DNA of 64,000 nucleotides from Leucobacter komagatae (GTDB taxonomy: Bacteria > Actinomycetota > Actinomycetes > Actinomycetales > Microbacteriaceae). The DNA lies in assembly GCF_006716085.1 (NCBI RefSeq), contig NZ_VFON01000001.1, positions 2,356,001 to 2,420,000 on the forward strand, read 5' to 3'. Shown in pieces: positions 8,539 to 16,871 of this stretch (the first letter of the stretch is position 1; every line of letters starts with the position of its first letter). The notes below the pieces were generated by a model. It was not told where the DNA came from. It did no database searches and worked only from the letters and a program-made list of their open reading frames with translations. Made by a program: the position numbers and the translations under genes.

Positions 8539-9117
8539 TTAGTCCCAGCTCGCGCCGGCGGTCGTGCGCTCGCGTTGATGACAGGCGGCGCAGACCGACT
8601 CGTACTCAACGGAGCCGTCATCGATGGCGACCTGATCACCGTCGAACACGGGCGTACCCGCGACCTTGCGCAGGTTCATCGTCGCCTTAGAGCCGCACCG
8701 GCACAGTGTTCGGATCTCCTCGATCTCATGCGCAACACTCAGCAGCCTCGCGGCCCCGGGGAAGTTGTCGCCGCGGAAGTCCGTGCGGAGTCCATAGGCG
8801 ATAACGGTAATTCCCACGCGCACGGCGACGTCCAAAAGCTCATTCACCTGCCGGCTCGACAGGAACTGCGCCTCGTCAACGAGGATGACATCGAGCTTCG
8901 CCTCCTCAGCCGGCAGCTTCTCGCCATCAACCCAGAGGAAATCGACGGGCCGCTCTACTCCCAGGCGCGACACGACCCGGTCTCCGCCTTTGGAGTCCAC
9001 CGCCGGCTTCACAATCAAGATCTGCTTTCCGAGCGACTCGTAGTTGTGCCCAACTTGGAGCAGCGCGACGCTCTTGCCCGCGTTCATCGCCGCGTACCGG
9101 AAATGCAGTTTTGCCAT
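8539..9117 (-). CDS. tdk: Thymidine kinase (type II)
   Basis: Protein of 192 residues that phosphorylates thymidine to dTMP in pyrimidine salvage, using ATP. It shows the P-loop YAAMNAGKS (about residues 8-16), the Walker-B-like VILVDEAQFLS, the lasso-region GLRTDFRG, and two zinc-binding cysteine pairs: CRC near residue 138 and CAAC near the C-terminus. Length is normal for bacterial type II enzymes. The ATG at 9115-9117 begins MAKLHFRYAAM. Its upstream region is an AT-rich stretch with DnaA-box-like sequences, which may affect its control. Confidence 0.93.
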   Translation of the reverse strand: MAKLHFRYAAMNAGKSVALLQVGHNYESLGKQILIVKPAVDSKGGDRVVSRLGVERPVDFLWVDGEKLPAEEAKLDVILVDEAQFLSSRQVNELLDVAVRVGITVIAYGLRTDFRGDNFPGAARLLSVAHEIEEIRTLCRCGSKATMNLRKVAGTPVFDGDQVAIDDGSVEYESVCAACHQRERTTAGASWD

Positions 9118-9218
9118 GCAGCGACTTTACCGCGCGGGGCGGGCGGGTGCCGCCGCGTCGTGGCACCCGGCGCGTGAGCGGCAGAACCGGAGTTCTCCCG
9201 ATACGAACACCTGTTTCG

Positions 9219-9373
9219 AATTACAAAAATGTAATTTACGAATGCACGTTCTAGCCGGAAATAAAGCTCCCGCTCAGGAGTCTGTTTTCCACAACCCCTT
9301 GTGGACAACATGTGGGTATCTCTCGAATTTAAGCTATGAGTTATTCACAATCTTGGGGATAACGTGTGGAAAG
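9219..9373. promoter_or_regulatory. AT-rich segment with DnaA-box-like sites upstream of tdk
   Basis: This stretch is far more AT-rich than the rest of the window. It opens with a perfect 6-bp-armed palindrome (AATTAC-N6-GTAATT, 9219-9236). DnaA-box-like 9-mers follow: TTTTCCACA (9285-9293), TGTGGACAA (9300-9308, the complement of the TTGTCCACA form favoured in Streptomyces), TTATTCACA (9341-9349), and the weaker TGTGGGTAT (9311-9319) and TGTGGAAAG (9365-9373). The first two face each other within CCACAA-CCCC-TTGTGG. It could be a DnaA-binding control region of tdk or a DnaA-titrating locus. No dnaA or dnaN is nearby in the window. Confidence 0.55.
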
Positions 9374-9711
9374 AACCTCCCCGCCACTCGCCTCGGCGCC
9401 AGTCGCCCTGCCCGCCGCCAGTCGCGCCGCACGCCCCTCCACCGGCAGAGCCGCACGCCCCTCCGCCGATTCACCCGGCAGTGACCGATGTACCCGCAAA
9501 ACACACGGTGAAAGCGGGTGAATCGGTTCAAACCGGGCACATCGGGTAGCGCGCAGCGAGGGGCGGCAGCGCCCAGGGGCGGCCGGGGCTACCGGGGCGA
9601 GCCGAGCAGAGCCCGCGGGGTCGATGGAGCCGGGATGACGCAGCGGACGGGGCGCAACCTGGGGCGCAGCGGCTGGAGCACAGACCTGGGGCGCAGCGGC
9701 GGCGGGAATGC
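9374..9711. other. Non-coding GC-rich interval with short direct repeats
   Basis: No convincing gene is seen here. Two direct repeats stand out: GCCGCACGCCCCTCC at 9426-9440 and 9450-9464 (24-bp period), and ACCTGGGGCGCAGCGGC at 9657-9673 and 9684-9700 (27-bp period). Short reading frames crossing it have proline- and arginine-rich composition with no ribosome site, as expected from GC-rich non-coding DNA. Confidence 0.5.
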
Positions 9712-9749
9712 AAAATGCCCGGTCAGATTCTCATCTAACCGGGCATTTT
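9712..9749 (-). terminator. Rho-independent terminator of the tRNA-Tyr gene
   Basis: Perfect 12-bp arms AAAATGCCCGGT (9712-9723) and ACCGGGCATTTT (9738-9749) flank a 14-nt loop. On the minus strand the GC stem ends in TTTT, starting 5 bases after the encoded CCA of the tRNA. The flanking A/T runs make it symmetric, so it could work in both directions. Confidence 0.85.
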
Positions 9750-9753
9750 CTTG

Positions 9754-9837
9754 TGGTGGCGGGTGCGTGATTCGAACACGCGAAGCTTACGCGTCTGATT
9801 TACAGTCAGATCCCTTTGGCCGCTCGGGCAACCCGCC
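9754..9837 (-). tRNA. tRNA-Tyr (anticodon GTA), CCA encoded
   Basis: The minus strand reads a class II tRNA with acceptor GGCGGGT at the 5' end (9837-9831) pairing with ACCCGCC at the 3' end. The discriminator base is A and CCA is encoded (9756-9754). The anticodon stem-loop CTGACTGTAAATCAG gives anticodon GTA. A long variable arm and the T-loop GTTCGAATC are present. Length is 84 nt including CCA, normal for tRNA-Tyr. A strong terminator follows directly. Confidence 0.97.
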
Positions 9838-9931
9838 TCGGCTGCGTTACCACAACCAAGGAATAACACTACCGGCACATCCGCCTGAACGGAAATCGAA
9901 ACGCGCCCAATTCTCATGCAAAGATCGATGC

Positions 9932-10450
9932 ATGCCCACGCTGCCTCCTGAGTACACCGTCCACGCGGCCCGCGGCCTCGACCAGCTGCCCGTGCGCACG
10001 TTCCACGACATCGCGAAACTTCGGCAGGAGGTCTTCGTCGTCGAGCAAGACTGCGTCTACCTCGACCTCGATGGCCGCGACCTAGAGCCCACCACCGAAC
10101 AGTTCTGGGTGGCGTTCTCCCCTGGAGATGGCTCCACTCAGAGCAGCAGCACGCCGGGCAAACGCGCGAGGAGCGGTAGCGACGTTGCCGCCACACTCCG
10201 CGTCCTCGACGAGAGCGCCACAGAGCCCGGGCTCCGCGCGATCGGTCGCGTCGTCACGAGCCCAGAGCACCGCGGAAAGAGCCTGGCCGCCGCGCTCGTC
10301 GAAGCAGTCATTGCGGCACACGGCGACGTGCCGCTCTACCTTGAGGCGCAGTCACACCTGACGGGCTGGTACGCACGATTCGGGTTCGAGGTTGCCGGCG
10401 ACGAGTTTATCGAAGACGGCATCCCGCACACGCCGATGCGCCGCAACTAG
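9932..10450 (+). CDS. GNAT-family N-acetyltransferase (ElaA-like)
   Basis: Protein of 172 residues starting at the ATG at 9932. The same frame is open further upstream, but that would run through the tRNA gene on the other strand. Features are FHDIAKLRQEVFVVEQDCVYLDLDG in the N-terminal third, the acetyl-CoA-binding strand AIGRVVTSPEHRGKSLAAALVEAVI (about residues 99-123), and the terminal LTGWYARFGFEVAGDEFIEDGIPH that is typical of ElaA. The acceptor substrate is unknown. A low-complexity SSSTPGKRARSGS insert near residue 70 looks like a surface loop. Confidence 0.85.
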   Translation: MPTLPPEYTVHAARGLDQLPVRTFHDIAKLRQEVFVVEQDCVYLDLDGRDLEPTTEQFWVAFSPGDGSTQSSSTPGKRARSGSDVAATLRVLDESATEPGLRAIGRVVTSPEHRGKSLAAALVEAVIAAHGDVPLYLEAQSHLTGWYARFGFEVAGDEFIEDGIPHTPMRRN

Positions 10451-10482
10451 ACCAAAGCCCAAATACCAGCGCCCAACCCGGC

Positions 10483-11073
10483 CTACTTGTCGAGGCCCAG
10501 TTCGGCGAGCCTGTCGAGCCAGATATCGGCGCTCGCGTTGTCGAAGGGGGCGCTCTGGGCCCGCACTCGCTTCTCAAGGTCGAGGGCCAGCCCCTCAAGC
10601 TGCCGCATCACGTTCTCGGGGTACCCGAAGAGCGCTGCGTGCTCCGCCCACTCGTCACGGTCGTCGACCCAGGTGCCGGCCTCGCCCTCGACGCGCACGA
10701 CGTCGAGGTCCATGTCTATCCCGGTCACAAGCTCAGGGTTCTCAGACCAGCTGACATCCCAACCGAGATCGATATAGATCCGCATCCCGTCGGGCTCATC
10801 GCGATTCACGGTGAGCGCGAAGTCTGGGCTGTTGATGCCCGCCTGAGCAAACCCAGCTCCCTCACCGCGGGCGGGGACGAGCGTGACGTTTGGTGACTTT
10901 GCAACCCCGCTGCGGCCCGGCCGAACGCTCGCCCAGCCCGTCGGCTGCCCGACCCAGTCGCCCCACGAGTCAGAGCCGAGGTAGACGCACTCGTGGCGCC
11001 AGTGCGGCGAGCCGTCCCACTTTCGCCACTGGAAGACCATCGGGGTGCCTGGGGTTGGTCGCGACGTGTGCAC
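10483..11073 (-). CDS. DUF402 domain protein
   Basis: Protein of 196 residues matching DUF402: YIDLGWDVSWSENPELVTGIDMDLDVVR in the middle, DRDEWAEHAALFGYP, then a helical tail. DUF402 proteins form a small beta-rich fold with a bound metal, and some are nucleotide phosphatases. The acidic residues in IDLGWD and DMDLDVV fit the conserved metal site. It reads leftward towards the PutA-like gene's stop side as a single gene. The biochemical role here is not established. Confidence 0.78.
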   Translation of the reverse strand: MHTSRPTPGTPMVFQWRKWDGSPHWRHECVYLGSDSWGDWVGQPTGWASVRPGRSGVAKSPNVTLVPARGEGAGFAQAGINSPDFALTVNRDEPDGMRIYIDLGWDVSWSENPELVTGIDMDLDVVRVEGEAGTWVDDRDEWAEHAALFGYPENVMRQLEGLALDLEKRVRAQSAPFDNASADIWLDRLAELGLDK

Positions 11074-11097
11074 AGGGCGAGTCTAGCGACGCGAACC

Positions 11098-14000
11098 CTA
11101 GTCGAGCAGCGCGTCGAGCCCAGGGGCCCGCTCAGCGAGGCCGTGCCGCTCTGCCCGCACCGAGATCGACTGCTCACGCAACAGGGTCAAGAGCTCGACG
11201 GGGCCCGCCATCGTCACGGGCTCAGCCCAGAGCGCGGCCCGGTCGAGGCCGCCCATCCACTCGGCAACGCGAACTCGGTCGCCCCCGATCAGCCTGACGC
11301 GGGCCGCCTCGGTGCCGCCCGGCCCGGTCGGCCCCTCGGCGGCGAGCCGTTCGAGCCACGCTTCGTCACGCTCGAGCGAGACCTCGATCCCTTGCGATGC
11401 GAGCAACTCACCGACCGCGGGCGGGAGCACTGCGCCGCTCGACACCGTGATCGGCGCCCGCACCAGCAGCGCGGCCGCAAGCACCCTGGCGAGCCCAGCA
11501 AGCGCCCCGTCTTCCGCGAGCCGAACGTGCACCGAGACAGGCGCCGTTCGCAGCGCGTTCCGCTCGACACCGAGACCGATGCCGTCGACCACTGCGCCGA
11601 GGTCGGTCTGCCAGGTGAGCTGGTCGGCGAGCGCCGCGCGCCGCAGCTCGTCGAACTCTTCGTAGGCGAGCGCTGGCTGCACGCCCTCAATGAGCAGCGC
11701 GACCTCGGGCGCAAGGCCCCGCAGGTGCAGCGTGTCGCTCCGCTGCCCCGAACGGCGCTCCCACGACCCCTGGGCGACGAGCCAGTGCGGGCCGCCACCG
11801 AGCGCGGGGAGGCCCATGACCGCATCATTCCACCCACCGAAGGGCTGCCGCTCGACGCGGGCGGCGCTGCTCGGGCGGTTGACGGAGAGCGAGGCGGCCT
11901 CGATGCCCGCGAGCCACGAGCGCACCTCGCCGTCGTCCCACGACTGGATCCCGGCGACAGCCCCGCTCCCAGCAGAGTTCTGCTGCGCAACCGCGTCTCC
12001 GAGCAGCTGCGCCGAGCTGACCCCGATCACGGGGAGCCCGCGGGCGTCGTCCCAGAACGGCGACCCCGGGGAGACGCCGAGCCTGACGCCCGGACGCCAC
12101 AGGAGGCCCTCGTCGTCGAGCTGTTCGGGCTTGACGAGCCACTCCTCACCCGGCCCGAGCTCGGTGAGCGCCGCGCGGCCGGCCGCGCTCGGGGGCACGG
12201 GGAGCGGGCCGATGTCGAAGGCGAGCGGGTCGTCGCCGAGTGGGCGCGCGGAGTCGCCAACACGGAGCCGTTCGACGGCGTCAGCGAGAGCAGACCGGAA
12301 GCCGCGCGAGCGAGCCACGCTCGCGAGCAGCACGACCGACGTGGTGGACCCCAGCGAGGTCTGCGTACCGCGGAACGCCGAATCGATGACGTCGGAGATC
12401 GCCCGTTCGCGCTCGGCCGAGGGCGTGACGAGCACCGAGCCGCGAGCCGTGAAGTGCCCCTCGACTCGCAGGTCTGGCCGGTGCCGCGCGAGCGCCCGTC
12501 CGAGCGCGCGGTCGCCGAGCACAACGGCGCGGTCGACGTGCGGGCTCGCGCCCAGCGCGGCAAACGATTCATCTCCCGAGACGCTCACGGTTCCAACAGC
12601 CCCGGGGGTGAGGCCGCCAACCTCCCACTCCTCGACGCACGCGGTAGCCGCGCGGTGGGCGTCGGGAGTCACGGCCCAGAGCGCGCCGGCGCCGCTTCCG
12701 AGCACGGCAAGCACGGCGGCAGCCTGTGCGGCGAGCGGCGCAGAGTGGTCACCAACGACGAGCACGAGCCGGTCAGGAACGAACGTCGCCCCACGCACAA
12801 CCCTGAGCCCGTCGGCGAGTTGCCCGGCGTAGCGCGCCGAGTCGATGATGTGGTTCACGGCCGCGTCGAGCTCGGGGAACGGGGCCCCCGTTCCAGCCGC
12901 GAGCTCGGTAATAAGTCTGTCTCGCGCCGCCGCCGTTGCGAGCGCGACCCGGCGAAGCCTCACCGCGCGGCCCTCGTGCCGCAGCTCCGACCACCGGTAG
13001 CCTGCGTCGCGGGCAGCCAGCGCGGCGGCCTCCGGGTCGAGGTCGGCCTGACTCAGCGCTATCGTCTCATCAAGCCGCTCCTGGCGCAGAGCGATCTCAC
13101 CGGCGCGGCGGAGCAACCCCCGCGCCCACTCACGGTTCGCGGGGATGCTGCCGTCTGTGGGCGGTTCGTTCGCGAAGCCCGTGCTCGACACGACCGGGAT
13201 CGGGCGCTCGGGCGACACCTCCTCAAGCACGACCTCGCCCGTCGCGTTTCGCGCGAGCCCGAGCACCGCGGCAGTGAGCCCGCCGGTGTCATGTGTCGCC
13301 GGCTCGTCGGGGGCCCGGTAAAAGAGCGCGCTGTCGCGCTCCGTGGGATCCCACTCGCGTGCGCGCTGCTGCTGGCGGTGGCTCGCGGGGCCAGGCTCGC
13401 TCGCGAGCTCGACCGCGCGTGCGAACGTCTCGGCGGTCACCGCAGTTGGCTCTGCCGAAGCCGCCTCGGCGAGCACGCTCACGAGGTAGCCGAGGGCCTC
13501 GGCGTACTCCCGCTTCGGCGTGACCGGCAGCCGGAGCCGCACATCGGGCACCCCATCATCGACGAGCAGCCTGGCCCCGAGCTCAGTCGCGAGCCCGCTG
13601 CGGAGCTGGAGGGCGAACAGCTTTCCGGATCCTAATCGCTCTGCGGCGGCGATCGCGGCCGCGGCGACGAGCGGATCCTCCGTCGCGATGACGGGCCGCA
13701 GCACCGACGCACGGCTCGGCTGCAGCGCGACCTCGGCGAGGCGAAGGAGCTGGGCGAGGCGCTCCGTCGCGTCCTCAATCACGGCGACGGGCAGCCCGCT
13801 GTGGATCGAGGCGACGCGCTCGGCGGCCGCAACGTCTCCGAGCCCAATGATGACCTCGACGGGCGCGCCACCGTCGGCGACCCTGCGTCGCGCGAACCTG
13901 TGGATCGCGGCGTACGTCTCCCAGGCCTCGGGCAGCTCGGCAAAGAGCCGCACGGCGATCTCGAGCCTGTCGAGCTCCGCGCACGCGATTGCGCGCGTCA

Positions 14001-14748
14001 GCAGCTCGGCAAGCTGCTTCGCCCACACGGTGTCTCGCGGCTCAACGACGAGCCGCACGCCGTGCTCGAGCGCGGCCTCCAGCAGGGGGCGGATCCGCTC
14101 GATCACCAGCGCGAGGTCTGCCTCGATTGTCCACTCCGTCGCCCCGGGCACGAGGCGCGCCGGGTCGAAGGCGAGCTCCTTCACCGCTGGGTGCGCGACG
14201 AGCGCAAGCAGCCGGTCGAGCTCGGTGCGCGCGCCCCGCTCGCCAAACACGGAGCCGCCGTGAAGCGCGAGCAGCACCGAGTAGCCCCGCTCACGCTGCT
14301 CCCGCAGCGTTTCGGTGAGCGCCGACATCTTGCCGCTGAGCTTCAGCTGCAGCAGCACGCCGGGCAGGCGCGCGAGAAGGTTCTTGCGCGCCGCGGGCCG
14401 CACCACCCACGGCAGCCCGAGCGACGCGACGCCACCCGCGCGCAGGAGCAGCCGGTCACGGGTCGGCATGCCCTCGGGTAGCTCGCCCTTGGAGACCCCG
14501 CGCAACCCGACCGCGGCGGTGAACGCGTCGGATGTGCCGAAGAGTGAGTCGATGAGGTGGCGGGTGAAATCGAGGCTCTCGGGGCTCGCCGCGAGCTCAC
14601 CGAGCAGCGTGCCGCGCGCGCCGCCCTCTGGGCGGTCCCCCTCAGCCTCGCTGCCGGCTGACGCCGCCTCCCAGACGCGCACGCGCTGCTCTGCAGCCTC
14701 GGCGACAGACTCCCATACCGACGCGGCGTTCACCTGCTCGTCTCCCAT
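11098..14748 (-). CDS. PutA-like bifunctional proline dehydrogenase / P5C dehydrogenase homologue, probably catalytically dead
   Basis: Protein of 1216 residues with the length and layout of PutA: a PRODH barrel (about 90-480) and an ALDH-fold half (about 560-1130). The family frame is clear (FARRRVADGGAPVEV, EYAEALGYLVSVL, VARSRGFRSAL, PFGGW), but key residues are missing. The YLVRR proline-binding motif reads YLVSV. The RLVKGAN strand reads IIGLGDV. The ALDH catalytic Cys region (AGQKCSA in the family) reads TQTSLGS with no Cys, and the Glu region (ETSGKNA) reads HFTARGS. Only two Cys occur in the whole protein, neither at the active site. The frame is intact, so it is probably a maintained pseudoenzyme or a protein with a new role. 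Confidence 0.8.
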   Translation of the reverse strand: MGDEQVNAASVWESVAEAAEQRVRVWEAASAGSEAEGDRPEGGARGTLLGELAASPESLDFTRHLIDSLFGTSDAFTAAVGLRGVSKGELPEGMPTRDRLLLRAGGVASLGLPWVVRPAARKNLLARLPGVLLQLKLSGKMSALTETLREQRERGYSVLLALHGGSVFGERGARTELDRLLALVAHPAVKELAFDPARLVPGATEWTIEADLALVIERIRPLLEAALEHGVRLVVEPRDTVWAKQLAELLTRAIACAELDRLEIAVRLFAELPEAWETYAAIHRFARRRVADGGAPVEVIIGLGDVAAAERVASIHSGLPVAVIEDATERLAQLLRLAEVALQPSRASVLRPVIATEDPLVAAAAIAAAERLGSGKLFALQLRSGLATELGARLLVDDGVPDVRLRLPVTPKREYAEALGYLVSVLAEAASAEPTAVTAETFARAVELASEPGPASHRQQQRAREWDPTERDSALFYRAPDEPATHDTGGLTAAVLGLARNATGEVVLEEVSPERPIPVVSSTGFANEPPTDGSIPANREWARGLLRRAGEIALRQERLDETIALSQADLDPEAAALAARDAGYRWSELRHEGRAVRLRRVALATAAARDRLITELAAGTGAPFPELDAAVNHIIDSARYAGQLADGLRVVRGATFVPDRLVLVVGDHSAPLAAQAAAVLAVLGSGAGALWAVTPDAHRAATACVEEWEVGGLTPGAVGTVSVSGDESFAALGASPHVDRAVVLGDRALGRALARHRPDLRVEGHFTARGSVLVTPSAERERAISDVIDSAFRGTQTSLGSTTSVVLLASVARSRGFRSALADAVERLRVGDSARPLGDDPLAFDIGPLPVPPSAAGRAALTELGPGEEWLVKPEQLDDEGLLWRPGVRLGVSPGSPFWDDARGLPVIGVSSAQLLGDAVAQQNSAGSGAVAGIQSWDDGEVRSWLAGIEAASLSVNRPSSAARVERQPFGGWNDAVMGLPALGGGPHWLVAQGSWERRSGQRSDTLHLRGLAPEVALLIEGVQPALAYEEFDELRRAALADQLTWQTDLGAVVDGIGLGVERNALRTAPVSVHVRLAEDGALAGLARVLAAALLVRAPITVSSGAVLPPAVGELLASQGIEVSLERDEAWLERLAAEGPTGPGGTEAARVRLIGGDRVRVAEWMGGLDRAALWAEPVTMAGPVELLTLLREQSISVRAERHGLAERAPGLDALLD

Positions 14749-14792
14749 GACCCCACTCTAGGGCGGCCTCCTCGCGAAACCCCGTGAACACG

Positions 14793-14830
14793 CGAGAGCC
14801 CCGCGCACCTCTCGGCGGGCGGGGCTCTCG
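14793..14830 (-). terminator. Hairpin terminator of the ABC substrate-binding gene
   Basis: Arms CGAGAGCCCCG (14793-14803) and CGGGGCTCTCG (14820-14830) are perfect complements over 11 bp with a 16-nt loop. It begins 19 bases past the substrate-binding gene stop on the minus strand. There is no clear U-tail, as is common in high-GC actinobacteria. Confidence 0.6.
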
Positions 14831-14849
14831 GGCTGCAGAGCCGGAAGGG

Positions 14850-15842
14850 CTATTCGACCTTCTCGGCCTCTGCGAGGATCGCCTCGGGGATGGTTGCGCC
14901 CATCCGCTTCGCGGCGTCTTCGTTCACGACGTACGCGAACTCGTTCGAGACCTCGACGGGCATGGTCGCGGGGTCGGCACCCTCGAGCACTTTGAGTGCC
15001 ATCTCGCCGGTCTGGTAGCCAAGCTTCGTGTAGTCGATACCGAGCGTGATGACCGCGCCGCCCTCGACGGTACCGGCCTCAGCGCCGATGACAGGGATCT
15101 GCTTGTCTTCAGCGACCTGCACGAGCGAGGCGATGCCCGCGACGACCATATTGTCGGTCGGCACGTAGATCGCGTCGACGTCGCCGAGCGCCTCGGTCGC
15201 CGCAGCGATGTCGTTCGCGGTGGTAACGGTCTTCGTGACGACCTCGAGGCCGAGCGGGCCCGCAGCCTCAGTCACAGCGTCGACCTGCACCTGCGAGTTG
15301 ACCTCGCCCGAGGCGTAGACGATGCCGACCTTCTTCGCGCCCGGGGCGACCTCCTTGAGCAGCGCGAGCTGCTCGTCGAAGGGCGCGAGGTCGCTCGTGC
15401 CGGTGACGTTGCCGCCGGGCTTCTCGTTCGACTCGACGAGCTGGCCTTCGACGGCGTCGGTGACTGCGGTGAAGAGGATCGGCTTGTCGGTGATCGCCTG
15501 TGCCGCGGTCTGCGCTGCCGGCGTCGCGACGGCGAGCACGAGGTCGAGGTCAGAGGAGGCGAAGTTCTGCGCGATGGTGACGGCGGTTGCCTGGTCGCCA
15601 TTTGCGTTCTGGTCGTCCCACTCAACCTTCACGCCAGCGTCGTCAAACGCCTGCTTGAAGCCGGCTGTGGCTGCGTCGAGCGCGGGGTGCTGCACGAACT
15701 GGCTCACACCGATCTTGTACGAGGCCTTCGCCTCGTCTCCCGAGTCGGTTGCGGCGGGGCTGGAGCAGGCGCTCAGCGTGAGTGCTGCAGCGGCGAGGCC
15801 GGCGAGCGCGATGCCTGAGCGGCGGAACGAGGTCAGTCGCAT
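14850..15842 (-). CDS. ABC transporter substrate-binding lipoprotein (TrpX-type)
   Basis: Starts at the ATG at 15840-15842 (MRLTSFRRSG); the open frame further upstream is Arg/Pro-rich and non-coding in character. The 330-residue product has a signal peptide with lipobox LTLSAC, so it is exported and lipid-anchored. The body matches the ABC_sub_bind family: KIGVSQFVQHPALDAATAGF, then NPNGDQ-like QNANGDQATA, then KPILFTAVTDAVEGQLV. The family includes tryptophan/tyrosine and other solute receptors. The permease and ATPase genes lie upstream on the same strand; the 235-bp gap may contain a separate promoter. Confidence 0.88.
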   Translation of the reverse strand: MRLTSFRRSGIALAGLAAAALTLSACSSPAATDSGDEAKASYKIGVSQFVQHPALDAATAGFKQAFDDAGVKVEWDDQNANGDQATAVTIAQNFASSDLDLVLAVATPAAQTAAQAITDKPILFTAVTDAVEGQLVESNEKPGGNVTGTSDLAPFDEQLALLKEVAPGAKKVGIVYASGEVNSQVQVDAVTEAAGPLGLEVVTKTVTTANDIAAATEALGDVDAIYVPTDNMVVAGIASLVQVAEDKQIPVIGAEAGTVEGGAVITLGIDYTKLGYQTGEMALKVLEGADPATMPVEVSNEFAYVVNEDAAKRMGATIPEAILAEAEKVE

Positions 15843-16077
15843 AGTAAAACGGTCCTTCGTGAGTGTGCCGCTGCAACACCGCAACGGCAGGGGAAGACGG
15901 CGAGGGCTCCGCCGTTTCCAGCATCGTACCGCGACAGGCCCCGGCAACTCGGCACACAGCTGCGCAACAGTTACGCAAACGAGACGGGGCCGGGGCTGGC
16001 CGCGGGGCCCACCAGCCCCGCAGGCCCGTCGGCCACGCAGCCCGCCGGCACCGCGGCCCACCGGCCCCGCGGCACCC

Positions 16078-16869
16078 CTACGCCAGCAGCGCCCTGTCGT
16101 CGAAGCTTGCGCCCTTGATCTTCGCGAACTCCGCGAGCAGCATCGGCACGGTGAGCTTCGCTTTCTCCTCGGCGCTTGCTTCGAACACGATCCGCCCCTC
16201 GTGCATCATGACGAGCCGGTTACCGAGCTTGAGCGCCTGCTCCATGTTGTGCGTCACCATGAGCGTCGTGAGGTTCCCCTCCGCGACGATGCGCTCGGTG
16301 AGGTCGGTCACGAGCGCGGCGCGCTGCGGGTCGAGCGCGGCAGTGTGCTCGTCGAGCAGCAGGATGCGCGGCTGCGTGAACCCCGCCATGAGCAGCGACA
16401 GCGCCTGGCGTTGACCGCCCGAGAGCAGGCCCACCTTCGCGCTGAGACGGTTCTCGAGGCCGAGTTCGAGCGACTCGAGCTCGCGGGCGAACTCCGCCCG
16501 GCGCGCCTTCGTGATGCCCCGGCGCAGGCCGCGACGCTTGCCGCGCTGCAGTGCGAGCGCGAGGTTTTGCTCGATCGTGAGGTCGGGTGCGGTGCCCGCC
16601 ATCGGGTCCTGGAACACACGGCCGACGAAGCGCGCCCGCTTGAATTCCTTCAGTTTCGACACCGGCGAGCCGTCAATACTGATCGAGCCCGAGTCGGCGA
16701 AGTAGCGGCCCGAGATGGTGTTGAGCAGCGTCGACTTGCCGGCGCCGTTCGAGCCGATCACGGTCACGAAGTCGCCCTCGGCGAGCTCGAGGTTGAGGTC
16801 GACCAGCGCGCGGCGTTCGTTGACGGTGCCCGCGAAGAACGTCTTTGAAATCTTGGAGATGCTCAGCAC
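16078..16869 (-). CDS. ABC transporter ATP-binding protein (TrpZ-type)
   Basis: The start is the GTG at 16867-16869 behind GGGAG, 2 bases after the permease stop; the frame is open further upstream but only across the permease gene. The 263-residue product has Walker A GSNGAGKS (about 39-46), signature LLSGGQRQALS, Walker B ILLLDEHTAALD and the H-loop MVTHNMEQ. The E of the Walker B motif is followed by HTAALD, as in ATPases paired with PF04392 receptors. It energises uptake with the adjacent permease and receptor. Confidence 0.9.
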   Translation of the reverse strand: MLSISKISKTFFAGTVNERRALVDLNLELAEGDFVTVIGSNGAGKSTLLNTISGRYFADSGSISIDGSPVSKLKEFKRARFVGRVFQDPMAGTAPDLTIEQNLALALQRGKRRGLRRGITKARRAEFARELESLELGLENRLSAKVGLLSGGQRQALSLLMAGFTQPRILLLDEHTAALDPQRAALVTDLTERIVAEGNLTTLMVTHNMEQALKLGNRLVMMHEGRIVFEASAEEKAKLTVPMLLAEFAKIKGASFDDRALLA

Positions 16870-16871
16870 GA

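Noticed and set aside
9364..9549. A small Pro/Arg-rich open frame after the AT-rich island
   Set aside because: Composition and lack of a start signal fit GC-rich non-coding DNA with direct repeats.
9518..9931. An in-frame N-terminal extension of the GNAT protein
   Set aside because: It would translate across the tRNA-Tyr gene and its terminator; the GNAT fold begins after the ATG at 9932.
10993..13635. An 880-codon open frame on the plus strand opposite the PutA-like gene
   Set aside because: It is antisense to a clear family match, is rich in Arg/Glu/Pro/Gly as expected from a mirrored high-GC gene, and has no ribosome site or domain pattern.
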